NCBI RefSeq assembly: GCF_014655955.1
Contig: NZ_BNBO01000011.1
Span: 62,001 to 126,000, forward strand
DNA length: 64,000 bases
DNA from: Kitasatospora indigofera
GTDB lineage: Bacteria; Actinomycetota; Actinomycetes; Streptomycetales; Streptomycetaceae
Reading direction: 5' to 3'
The notes under the pieces were generated by a model. It worked only from the letters and a program-made list of their open reading frames with translations, was not told where the DNA came from and made no database searches. Made by a program: the position numbers and the translations under genes. This document shows positions 35,321 to 43,035 of this stretch, one piece after another; positions within the stretch are counted from its first letter, which is position 1; the number at the start of each line of letters is the position of its first letter.

Positions 35321-36732
35321 GCAAGAAGCATCCCCGGTCGCTCGAAGGCGACGACGACGGGCAGGGCGGCACCCCGATGGAACGCCTGCTCCGCGAGGCG
35401 CTCGAAGCGCGCGCGGGGCAGATCTCCGCGCACGACCTGCGGCCGGCCGGCCCGCCGAGCCGCCGGGTCCGCCGGCTACGGCCGGTGTACGTCGCCGCGG
35501 TGCCGCTGTTCGGGCTCGCCGCGGCGCTGGCGGTCAGCGTGCTCGGATTCCGGGGCGATTCCGCGGCTCAGCGCCATGACGCACCACCGGCCGCGACCGT
35601 CCCGGCCGGCCCGAGCCCGTCGGCGCAGGAGCCCACCGCCGCCGCCTCGCCCAGTGCTTCCACGACGTCCACTGTCTCCCCGTTGGCCCCGCCGGACGGT
35701 GTCGCCGCCTCGTCCACCATGACGCCGGGCAGCGGTGCGGCGGTTCCGTACAACTTCCGGGGCGTCAAGTTCAGGATTCCGAACGGGTGGACGGTGCCGG
35801 AGCAGGACGCGTCCTCCTCCACCCTGTGCGTGCTGAGCCCGGGTGCCCCGGCCGGCGCCGGCGCGAAGGACTGTGCCCCGTACGGCGTCAGTCTGACCGC
35901 GTACAACACGGCCGCCGAGGTCCAGGGAGCGGGCTGGCCGACCATGGGCTCGCTGGACACCGACGCCGGCTGGAGTGCTCAGCCGAACTGCCCGGTCTGG
36001 GGGAACCCGCACGCGATCGGCAAGGGGGACAGCCTCAAGCCGGCCGACACCGGCGTGCGGACCAAGGACATCGTCGCCAGCAAGACGATCAGCAAGACGC
36101 AGTGGCAGGTGTCCTGCAACAGCCGGGAGAGCTTCACCGCCCAGCTCTGGGGCCTCGCCGACGACCAGGTCTTCGTCGCGGCCGTCGGCCTGAAGCCGGA
36201 GTACCAGGCGGACCTGGTCTCCATCCTCGACACGCTCGACCTGAGCGGACGGCCGGCGCCCGCCCTCAAGGCGCACCAGAACGACATCGCGATCACGGTG
36301 GAGGGGCTGAACCCGGGCCAGTCGATCCCGAACGATGGGACGACGGTGCAGGTGGCGGTCACCTACCGCAACACCACCCAGGCCAACTGCCCCTCGGTGC
36401 AGCCGCTGTTCTTCGCCGAGTGGTACGCGGGCTCGCCGGGCACGGCCGTGCCGATCACCAACGGATCGCTGGAGCGGCTGGACGGTACGGCCTGGAAGCC
36501 GCTGGGCCTCGGCGTCGGCGGTGGCATGGACTACGCGACGCAGGGCAAGGACGCGGCCTTCCCGCTGGCGCCCGGTCAGAGCCGGACCGTGAAGTACCGG
36601 TTCAAGCTGACGCGGGACGACGCCGCGGGTGTGCTGCCGATGACCGCCCAGGCCGTGCTGCCCTACGACGGCAACGGCGAACTGACCGTCATCGGGCAGA
36701 AGAGCACCCCGGTCCGGGTGGTCGTGAAGTAG
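35317..36732 (+). CDS. Membrane-anchored protein co-expressed with an ECF sigma factor
   Basis: 471 residues. Residues 1-50 are cytoplasmic with a possible sigma-binding helix (MERLLREALEARAGQI). One membrane helix (about 54-72, VAAVPLFGLAAALAVSVLG) follows, then a Pro/Ser/Thr linker (about 75-140) and a long extracellular part with six or so Cys (for example CVLSPGAPAGAGAKDC and SCNSRESFTA) and a C-terminal beta domain. It lacks an obvious zinc-binding anti-sigma motif (HxxxCxxC), so I do not call it a ZAS anti-sigma factor, but position and 4-base overlap suggest it controls the sigma factor. The extracellular domain may be the sensor. It ends before the strongest terminator in the window. 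Confidence 0.7.
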   Translation: MSKKHPRSLEGDDDGQGGTPMERLLREALEARAGQISAHDLRPAGPPSRRVRRLRPVYVAAVPLFGLAAALAVSVLGFRGDSAAQRHDAPPAATVPAGPSPSAQEPTAAASPSASTTSTVSPLAPPDGVAASSTMTPGSGAAVPYNFRGVKFRIPNGWTVPEQDASSSTLCVLSPGAPAGAGAKDCAPYGVSLTAYNTAAEVQGAGWPTMGSLDTDAGWSAQPNCPVWGNPHAIGKGDSLKPADTGVRTKDIVASKTISKTQWQVSCNSRESFTAQLWGLADDQVFVAAVGLKPEYQADLVSILDTLDLSGRPAPALKAHQNDIAITVEGLNPGQSIPNDGTTVQVAVTYRNTTQANCPSVQPLFFAEWYAGSPGTAVPITNGSLERLDGTAWKPLGLGVGGGMDYATQGKDAAFPLAPGQSRTVKYRFKLTRDDAAGVLPMTAQAVLPYDGNGELTVIGQKSTPVRVVVK

Positions 36733-37044
36733 GGCCGTGGGCGGCGTGCCGGAAGCGGCGCGCGCTCCTCGGGAAGGGCGTCGTGAGCCGGGGATCCCTG
36801 GCCACGGCGCCCTGCCCGGTGTCCGGCCCGGGGCTCTCCGGGGCCGGCCGGCGGGCCCGGGCGGGAGTCCCGTGGGGCCTGCTGACGCCCCGGACGAGGC
36901 CGCCGGAAGATCGTCACCGCCGGTTCGGCCAAGGGACGCTCCCGCCGCCCGGCCCTCACCCCGCCCCTCGCCGCCGTCATCGCGCACCGCGCCCCGAGCG
37001 CCGAGGTCGCGCCCGAGTACGCCGGCCGAGCCGTTCCGCGGGCA
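36733..37044. other. Convergent gap
   Basis: About 310 bases of GC-rich DNA between the stop of the sigma-partner gene and the long hairpin. I see no gene or other clear element in it. Confidence 0.5.
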
Positions 37045-37102
37045 CGTACGACGGCGCGGGCCCGCCCCCGAGGGTCCGGGGGCGGGCCCGCGCCGTCGTA
37101 CG
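37045..37102. terminator. 25-bp-stem bidirectional terminator
   Basis: A perfect 25-bp inverted repeat (37045-37069 and 37078-37102) with an 8-base loop GAGGGTCC. It ends 12 bases before the stop of the leftward aminopeptidase gene and also faces the rightward gene ending at 36732. It is the longest perfect stem in the window. Confidence 0.85.
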
Positions 37103-37113
37103 CGAGGCGGCGG

Positions 37114-38607
37114 TCAGCCCGTCAGGGACGCCATCCAGGCCTCGACCTCGTCGGCCCGGCGGGGCAGCCCGGCGGACAGGTTCTCGTTGCCGTCGGCGGT
37201 GACCAGGATGTCGTCCTCGATCCGGACGCCGATGCCGCGGTACTCCGCCGGGACGGTCAGGTCGTCCTGCTGGAAGTACAGGCCGGGCTCCACGGTCAGC
37301 ACCATGCCGGGCTCCAGCAGGGCGTCGACGTACGACTCGCGGCGGGCCTGGGCGCAGTCGTGGACGTCCAGGCCGAGCATGTGGCCGGTGCCGTGCAGGG
37401 TCCAGCGGCGCTGCAGGCCCAGCTCCAGCACCTTCTCGACGTCGTAGACGGTGGCGTCGAGCAGGCCCCAGGCGAGCAGCCGCTCGGCGAGCACCCGCTG
37501 CGAGGCGTCGTGGAAGTCGCGGAACCGGCCGCCGGGCCTCACCGCGGCGATGCCGGCCTCCTGGGCGTCGTAGACGGCCTGGTAGATCTTGCGCTGCAGC
37601 TCGTCGAAGCGGCCGTTGATCGGCAGCGTGCGGGTGACGTCGGCGGTGTAGAGGGTGTTGGTCTCCACGCCGGCGTCGAGCAGCAGCAGCTCGCCGGGGC
37701 GGACGTCGCCGTCGTTGCGGACCCAGTGCAGGGTGGTGGCGTGCGGGCCGGCGGCGCAGATGGAGCCGTAGCCGACGTCGTTGCCCTCGACCCGGGCGCG
37801 GCGCCAGAAGGTGCCCTCGATCCAGCGCTCGGAGGTGGCCACGGCCTGGCCGAGCTCGCGGACCACGTCGGTGAAGCCGTTGACCGTGGCGGTGCAGGCG
37901 GCCCGCAGCTCGCCGATCTCCCACTCGTCCTTGACCAGGCGCAGCCCGCTCAGGAACTCCTTGAGCTCGGTGTCCTTGTCCTCGTCCAGGACGCCGGCGA
38001 GCGCGGCCTCCAGGCCGGCGTCGTAGCCGCGGACGATCCGGGTGGGCGCGGGGGCGGCGGCCTTGAGCTCCTCGGCGGCCTTGCGGACGTCCCGGGCGGG
38101 CAGGCCGTACAGCTGCTGGGCCTCGTCCAGGCTGTGCCGGCGGCCGACCCAGAGCTCGCCGTTGCCGTCCAGCCAGAACTCGCCGTTCTCGCGGTTCGAG
38201 CGGGGCAGCAGGTAGAGCGAGAAGTCGTGGCCGGTGGCGCCGGCCGGCTCGGCGACCAGCACCGCGTCCTCGGTCCGGTCACCGGTGAGGTGCACGTACT
38301 CGCTGGCGGCGCGGAAGGCGTACTCGGTGTCGTTGGCGCGCACCCGCAGGTTCCCGGCGGGGACGACCAGCCGCTCGCCCGGGTAGGCGGCGGACAGCTT
38401 GGCGCGGCGCTCGGCGGCGTAGCCGGCCTGGGCGACCGGGGCGAGGCCGTGCAGCTCGGTGTCGTCCCAGCCGGTCTTCATCGAGGCGGCGAGTTCGTCG
38501 GACACCTCGTCGTAGAGGCCGTTCTTGCGGCCCTTGGGCCGTTCGTCCCCATCGGTTCCGGCGGCCTCGGGGTTCTCGGCCACTGCCGGGGTACGGTCCT
38601 CGGTCAC
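37114..38607 (-). CDS. pepP: Xaa-Pro aminopeptidase (aminopeptidase P)
   Basis: 497 residues. An N-terminal non-catalytic domain (about 50-235) is followed by the pita-bread metallopeptidase domain (about 245-490). The metal ligands are in place: two Asp in LLLDAGVETNTLYTADVTRT, His in HGTGHMLGLDVHD, Glu in LTVEPGLYF and Glu in RGIGVRIEDDILV. The enzyme removes N-terminal residues ahead of proline in peptides. The GTG at 38607 has AAGGAGG 9 bases upstream; the first 40 residues are acidic and variable. It is separate from the phosphatase gene upstream by about 130 bases. The symbol is by family; more than one such enzyme is common in Streptomyces. Confidence 0.92.
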   Translation of the reverse strand: MTEDRTPAVAENPEAAGTDGDERPKGRKNGLYDEVSDELAASMKTGWDDTELHGLAPVAQAGYAAERRAKLSAAYPGERLVVPAGNLRVRANDTEYAFRAASEYVHLTGDRTEDAVLVAEPAGATGHDFSLYLLPRSNRENGEFWLDGNGELWVGRRHSLDEAQQLYGLPARDVRKAAEELKAAAPAPTRIVRGYDAGLEAALAGVLDEDKDTELKEFLSGLRLVKDEWEIGELRAACTATVNGFTDVVRELGQAVATSERWIEGTFWRRARVEGNDVGYGSICAAGPHATTLHWVRNDGDVRPGELLLLDAGVETNTLYTADVTRTLPINGRFDELQRKIYQAVYDAQEAGIAAVRPGGRFRDFHDASQRVLAERLLAWGLLDATVYDVEKVLELGLQRRWTLHGTGHMLGLDVHDCAQARRESYVDALLEPGMVLTVEPGLYFQQDDLTVPAEYRGIGVRIEDDILVTADGNENLSAGLPRRADEVEAWMASLTG

Positions 38608-38741
38608 GTACGTCGCCTCCTTGCGAGTCTCGCCGCCCCGGACGCGTCGGATCGCGACACCCGTGGGCGGCCGTCCGTCCCATGGTACGGACGGCCGCTC
38701 GTTCACCCGTTCGGGGGCGGCGGCCGGACCGCCCGGGCGGC

Positions 38742-40262
38742 CTACTCGAAGCGGGCGGCCAGCAGCACCAGGTCGTCGGTGCCGGTGTCCGGACCGGTGC
38801 CGCCGGCGACGCCGGGGGTACCGGGGGCACCGGCCGGGGCGGAGCAGGCCAGCAGGTGGGCGCAGAGCCGGTCCGGGTCGGTCCGCACGTCGCGCGGGGC
38901 GTCCGCCGCCGCCCGGCGCAGCGCGCTCTGGCCCGCGTGCAGGGTCGGGCCGAAGCGCCGCGCCACGCCCTCGGTGTAGAGCACCAGGAGGTCGCCGCGC
39001 TCGGCGTCCAGCTCCACGCCGGGCGCCTCCCAGCAGCTGAGCATGCCGAGCGGCGCGGACAGCGAGGTCTCGACGAAGTTCGCGCCGTGCCGGGTGACCA
39101 GCACCGGGGGGCAGTGCCCGGCGCCGGCCAGGGTGATCCGGCGCTCGTCCGGTTCGACCCAGGCGTAGACGGCGGTGGCGCTGCGGGCCGGCTCGGTGGT
39201 CTTGAGCAGCAGCTCCAGGTCGCCGAGGACGGAGACCGGGTCCTCGCCCTCCAGCACCGCGTAGGCCCGCAGGGCGGCCCGGACCCGGCCCATCGCGGCG
39301 GCCGCGCCGGGGGCGGAGCCGGGGCCCGCGCCGGGCCCGTCGCCGGAGACGCTGCCGACGCTCAGGCCGAGGGTGCCGTCCGGCAGGGCGATGGCGTCGT
39401 ACCAGTCGCTGCCGGTGGACCGGTCGAGCCCGGCGGGCACGCAGCGGGCGGCCAGCCGCACGCCCGGCAGCCGGGGGAGGCGGTCCGGCAGCAGGCCCCG
39501 GCGCAGCGCCTCGCCGGCCCGCCGGGCCCGGTCCGCCTCCAGCTGCCCGGCCAGCAGCGGGGCCGCGGCCTCGCAGTAGGCGCGGGCGAGCCGCAGCCGT
39601 CGTTCGTCCGGCTCGGCGGGGCCGTCGTAGAACCACACGGCGGCGGCCGGCGGGCCGTCCTCCTCGGTGCTGAGCGGCAGCCCGACGCTGGCGCCGAGGC
39701 CGAGCTGCCCGGCCACCTCGCGCAGCCGGGCGGGGGTCGCGGGGCCGGCCAGGTCCGGGTGCAGCACCTGGCGGGGGCGGCCGTGCGGGCGCAGCAGGCC
39801 GCCGAAGGGGCCGTGGTCGGCGGGTACGGTCTCCAGCGCGCCGAGGGCGGAGCGGTCCAGGCCGAGGCCGACGGGCCGGCTCACGCCGCCCGGCGACCCG
39901 ATGACCACGAAGCCCCGGCGGGCACCGAGCAGGGCGGCCCCGGAGCCGAGCAGGGCCGCCAGGGCGGCCTCCGCGCCGCGGGCGCGGGCGAGCAGCGCGG
40001 TGTGCTCGTACAGCTCGGTGAGGTCGGCCAGGGCGCCGGTCAGCCCGTCCGGGCCGGCCTCGGCGGCGGGTGCGCCGGCCGGCTCCGGGGGCCCGGCCGG
40101 GCCGCTGGCGGCGGCGTACGGGCCCGGCCCGGCCGGCGGGGCCGCGGGCGGGAGGTCGAGCAGCGGGAGCCGGCTGCCGTGGCCGAGGTCGCCGGGGGCG
40201 GCGGCCGCCGTGAGCGGCTGCGTGGTGCGCAGCCTGGCGGCGGACGGGTGGGGCTCGGTCAT
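38742..40262 (-). CDS. GAF-PP2C (SpoIIE-type) serine/threonine phosphatase
   Basis: 506 residues. A Pro/Ala/Gly-rich start (1-80) precedes a GAF-like domain (about 85-245: TELYEHTALLARARGAEAAL, then SVGLPLSTEEDG) and a PP2C/SpoIIE domain (about 275-500) with GSDWYDAIALPDGTLGLSVG, HCPPVLV, LGML and GDLLVLYTEGVARR. The usual metal-site Asp in the GDVxGxG motif is changed: here it reads VGSVSGDGPGAG, so Asp is lost at the first position and activity may be altered. The terminal Asp motif DDLVLLAARFE is present. Such proteins reverse anti-anti-sigma phosphorylation. A HATPase protein, the usual partner type, is at 43036. ATG at 40262 follows GGGAG. Confidence 0.85.
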   Translation of the reverse strand: MTEPHPSAARLRTTQPLTAAAAPGDLGHGSRLPLLDLPPAAPPAGPGPYAAASGPAGPPEPAGAPAAEAGPDGLTGALADLTELYEHTALLARARGAEAALAALLGSGAALLGARRGFVVIGSPGGVSRPVGLGLDRSALGALETVPADHGPFGGLLRPHGRPRQVLHPDLAGPATPARLREVAGQLGLGASVGLPLSTEEDGPPAAAVWFYDGPAEPDERRLRLARAYCEAAAPLLAGQLEADRARRAGEALRRGLLPDRLPRLPGVRLAARCVPAGLDRSTGSDWYDAIALPDGTLGLSVGSVSGDGPGAGPGSAPGAAAAMGRVRAALRAYAVLEGEDPVSVLGDLELLLKTTEPARSATAVYAWVEPDERRITLAGAGHCPPVLVTRHGANFVETSLSAPLGMLSCWEAPGVELDAERGDLLVLYTEGVARRFGPTLHAGQSALRRAAADAPRDVRTDPDRLCAHLLACSAPAGAPGTPGVAGGTGPDTGTDDLVLLAARFE

Positions 40263-40884
40263 GCCGTTTCTCCCAGCACGGTGGTACGTGTCATGCGATA
40301 CCCCCAAGTCCGGCCGAGCCGTTGCTTCGCCTTCGGTCGCTGCGAATCGCCGTCAGGCGTCACCGCTCGGCACTACTCGTCATTTCTCGGCACTACTCGT
40401 CATTGATCGACAGCATCGGCCCTACTTCTGGACCGGCCATTCGGGGCATTTCCCGGAGCCGGTCCCGGAGCGGCCGGGCGCGGGCCGCACCGGGCCGGCC
40501 GGCCCGCACCGGGTACCGGCCGGTCGGCATGGAAGCCCGGAGAGCGGGCAAGACAGGCAGGGACGGTGTTTCGCGGCCCGCCGGTCCCGACGACCGAACC
40601 GGTGGCCGTCCGGATCGTATGCCTGCGCGGCCCGTGGCCCGGGCCGGTCGCGGGTCACTCACTCGTACGGTGGAACCAGGGGCGTCTGAGCGGCGTCCAT
40701 CTGGTCGCATGAGGGATTCTCGTTCCAGGGGCCGACCTCTCAGGGGCCCTTTTCAAGTCCTGTTCCATGTCGTGTTCCACGTCGCGTGCGGTACGGCGCG
40801 GCTGCGGTGATGGCCGGCCCTTGCGGCCGTATGGCTCCGTCGGGGCCGGCAAGCCCCAGCGGTCACGGAAAGGAACGAGCGCCC
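40263..40884. other. Divergent region between the phosphatase and the prim-pol-like gene
   Basis: 622 bases. It carries the 20-bp repeat pair at 40366-40404, a second close repeat TGTTCCATGTCG/TGTTCCACGTCG near 40761-40784, and GC-rich filler between. Promoters for both flanking genes must lie here. No gene is supported. Confidence 0.5.
40366..40404. repeat. Tandem 20-bp repeat in the phosphatase promoter region
   Basis: CTCGGCACTACTCGTCATT occurs at 40366-40384 and again at 40386-40404, a 20-base period (two helical turns), about 100-140 bases upstream of the phosphatase start. Same-face spacing suggests paired activator or repressor sites. Confidence 0.55.
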
Positions 40885-41520
40885 ATGCGTGAGACCAGGC
40901 GAGACCGGCAGGAGGGCCGCTCCGCGCGGCTGGCCGCGGCCCTGGAGGCCGCCGTGGAGTACCGCTGGCCCGTGGTGCCGGGCGCGGGGGCACCCGGCGG
41001 CCGTTGCTCCTGCGACAGCCCCGACTGCCCGGTGCCGGGAGCGCACCCGCACGACCCGGAGCTGCTGGCGGCCACCACCGACGCCCGGATGGTGCGCTGG
41101 TGGTGGGAGCGGCAGAGCCCGGACGCGCCGGTCCTGGTCGCCACCGGCCGGGCGGTCTCGGCGGTCAGCCTGCCTGCCCCGGCGGCGGCCAGGGCGCTCG
41201 CCTACTTCGAGGCGCTGCGGATGCCGCTCGGCCCGGTGCTGGCCACGCCGGGCCGGTACACGCTGCTGGTGGCCCCGTACTCGCTGGACGCGCTGGCCGA
41301 GCTGCTGGCGCAGCAGCCGTGGGTCCCGGGTTCGATGCGCTACCACGGGCCCGGGGGATACCTGGCGCTGCCGCCGGGGTGCGACCGGGGCCGGGTCCGC
41401 TGGGTGCTGGCGCCGGAGCGGCTGGAGGGCGGCGGGGTGCGGCTGCCGGAGGTCGGGCCGATGCTGGAGGAACTCGTGGCGGCGACGGCCAAGCAGGACA
41501 GCGGCCGGCCGCGGTTCTAG
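40885..41520 (+). CDS. Bifunctional DNA primase/polymerase-like (prim-pol N-terminal) protein
   Basis: 211 residues resembling the N-terminal prim-pol domain of replication proteins of actinobacterial elements, but as a stand-alone short protein. Visible: RLAAALEAAVEYRWPVVPG, then CSCDSPDCPVPGAHPHDP (Cys-rich with HPHD, as in prim-pol where the sequence often reads P.GKHP), then VRWWWERQSPDAPVLVATGR and YLALPPG. The catalytic acid pair of active prim-pols (hDxDxxG) is not seen, so it is probably not an active primase. ATG at 40885 follows AAGGA by 10 bases. Such small proteins are common near SEC-C and HATPase genes in Streptomyces and their role is unknown. Confidence 0.7.
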   Translation: MRETRRDRQEGRSARLAAALEAAVEYRWPVVPGAGAPGGRCSCDSPDCPVPGAHPHDPELLAATTDARMVRWWWERQSPDAPVLVATGRAVSAVSLPAPAAARALAYFEALRMPLGPVLATPGRYTLLVAPYSLDALAELLAQQPWVPGSMRYHGPGGYLALPPGCDRGRVRWVLAPERLEGGGVRLPEVGPMLEELVAATAKQDSGRPRF

Positions 41521-41820
41521 GGCCTGTTTCCGGGGTCGCGCCCGTCGGCCCGGTCCGGCCGGTGCGGCTCGGCCGGTGCTGTCCGGCCGGCTCTCCTCGG
41601 CAACGGCTCCGGGCACCCGCCCGGGGCCGTTCCCGGCTGTCGGCCCGGCAGCCGGGCCAGTTGTCGGGCCGGCTCCGTCGGGCGGGATTTCCACTGTCGC
41701 GCCGGCGTCCGCGGCGGTGTCCGCGCCGGGTGTCGGCGGTCGTTTCGGGGCGGTCGGCCGGGCCGGCGCCGGGCACGAAAAAATCCGGCCGCTGGCGACG
41801 GGGGATGCACCAGCGACCGG

Positions 41821-41834
41821 ACTGTTTAAACAGT
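41821..41834. promoter_or_regulatory. AT-rich perfect palindrome ACTGTTTAAACAGT
   Basis: Self-complementary over 14 bases and very AT-rich for this genome. It may be part of a terminator for the convergent genes or a protein-binding site. Confidence 0.35.
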
Positions 41835-41905
41835 AACAAGGATCCGCGGCCGCGCCAATTTCCAAGACCCGGCCGCCGCCCGGAAATTGCGGGCGACGGC
41901 CGGAT

Positions 41906-41921
41906 TGTGACGCGTATCACA
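41906..41921. promoter_or_regulatory. Crp-like site TGTGA-N6-TCACA
   Basis: Perfect match to the classical Crp half-sites with a 6-base spacer. It also partly fits the looser Streptomyces Crp motif (GTG-N6-GNCAC), with A instead of G. It lies 6 bases beyond the 3' end of the leftward DUF5926 gene, not at a promoter of a known gene. Confidence 0.4.
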
Positions 41922-41926
41922 TGCCG

Positions 41927-42922
41927 TCAGTTCAGCGTTACCTGACGGTTCACCAAGTTGGCGCGGGCGCGCCGCTCTTCGGTCGTCAACGGGGCCGGGT
42001 CGGCCAGCGTGGCGGCGAGCCGCTCGGCGAACTCGGCGGCCGGCTTCTCGCAGTCGGCGGCCGTCATCTCCAGCGGCAGGTCCCAGACCGGGACGGTCAG
42101 CCCGTGCGCCCGGAACGAGCCGACCAGGCGGGTGTCCGGGCCGATCGAGGACAGGTCGGCGGCGGTCAGCCGGGCCAGCGCGTCCAGCAGCTGCTCCTCG
42201 GGGACGGTCATCACCCAGCGCAGGTGGTTCTTGTCCGGGGTGCCGCACCAGTAGGCGGAGTCCACGCCGGACAGCTTCTCGGTCGGGATGGCCGAGGCGT
42301 TGGCCCGCTCCAGCGAGGCGGCGACCTCGCCGGTGGCGGACTCGGCGTCCTCCAGCCAGAACTCGAAGCCGGTGTGCACGGCCGGCGTGAACGGGGCCGA
42401 CGCGTCCAGCAGGTCCTGGAGGCGGCGGCCGCCCGGGACGGTCCGGCGGGAGGGCACCGGGGCGCCGGGCTCGGCGGTCAGGGCCAGCTCCAGGGCGTCC
42501 GCCAGGTCACGGCTCAGGTCGCCGGAGGAGGACTGGGTCTGCAGGCCCAGCAGGATCGAACCGTCCTGGCGGCGCAGGGCCGGCCAGGCCAGCGGCAGCA
42601 CGGTCGCCAGGGTCACCGACGGGACGTCGCCGGTGGCCTCGTCGACCACACCGGCGGCCAGCGTCAGCGGCACCGTGGCGGCCGGCACCAGCTCGCGCAG
42701 CGCGACCCAGTCGGCCTCGCCCGACAGGCCCTCGAACGGACGGTGCACCAGCTCCTGGACGGCGTGCGACGCCTCCCGGCCGTGACAGGCCTTGTACCGG
42801 CGGCCCGACCCGCAGGGGCAGTCCTCCCGGGCTCCGACCACGGGGATCCCGCCGGTGGCGGAGGTCGTGGCGGTGGCGGACTGGCTGCGCTGCGGCGCCT
42901 TCTTGGCGGCCTTCTTGCCCAT
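41927..42922 (-). CDS. SEC-C motif protein, DUF5926 family
   Basis: 331 residues. A basic start (MGKKAAKKAPQRSQS) leads to the zinc-binding SEC-C motif at about 34-50 (DCPCGSGRRYKACHG). The remainder (about 60-320) is the DUF5926 domain with no catalytic motif that I recognise (examples: WCGTPDKNHLRWVMTVPEEQ; FRAHGLTVPVWDLP). SEC-C motifs bind zinc and often mediate contact with ribosome- or translocase-associated proteins. Function unknown. ATG at 42922 has GGGAG about 9 bases upstream. It is transcribed in the same direction as the HATPase gene upstream, separated by 113 bases. Confidence 0.85.
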   Translation of the reverse strand: MGKKAAKKAPQRSQSATATTSATGGIPVVGAREDCPCGSGRRYKACHGREASHAVQELVHRPFEGLSGEADWVALRELVPAATVPLTLAAGVVDEATGDVPSVTLATVLPLAWPALRRQDGSILLGLQTQSSSGDLSRDLADALELALTAEPGAPVPSRRTVPGGRRLQDLLDASAPFTPAVHTGFEFWLEDAESATGEVAASLERANASAIPTEKLSGVDSAYWCGTPDKNHLRWVMTVPEEQLLDALARLTAADLSSIGPDTRLVGSFRAHGLTVPVWDLPLEMTAADCEKPAAEFAERLAATLADPAPLTTEERRARANLVNRQVTLN

Positions 42923-43035
42923 GGTGCGGCTCTCCCGGGAACGGTGAATTTCTTGGGACCGGCGGCCGCCGGGGATGGCGTCACCCATCCCGGCCGGCCG
43001 GTCGGTCGTGCTCCCGGAAGCCTACTGAGGTTTCC

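Larger units (their letters stand above)
41521..41926. other. Intergenic region between convergent genes with palindromes
   Basis: 406 bases between two convergent genes. The first 240 are GC-rich repeats of GGCCGG. Then come a 14-bp palindrome at 41821-41834 and a Crp-like site at 41906-41921. A weak dyad CGCTGG/CCAGCG surrounds 41790-41815. No gene is supported. Confidence 0.5.

Noticed and set aside
35317-36732. Calling the sigma partner a zinc-dependent anti-sigma factor
   Set aside because: The HxxxCxxC motif is not present in the cytoplasmic part, so only position suggests the role.
37114-39636. A fused frame joining the aminopeptidase with sequence upstream into the phosphatase gene
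   Set aside because: The real start is the GTG at 38607 with AAGGAGG; the extension runs through the phosphatase gene in another frame.
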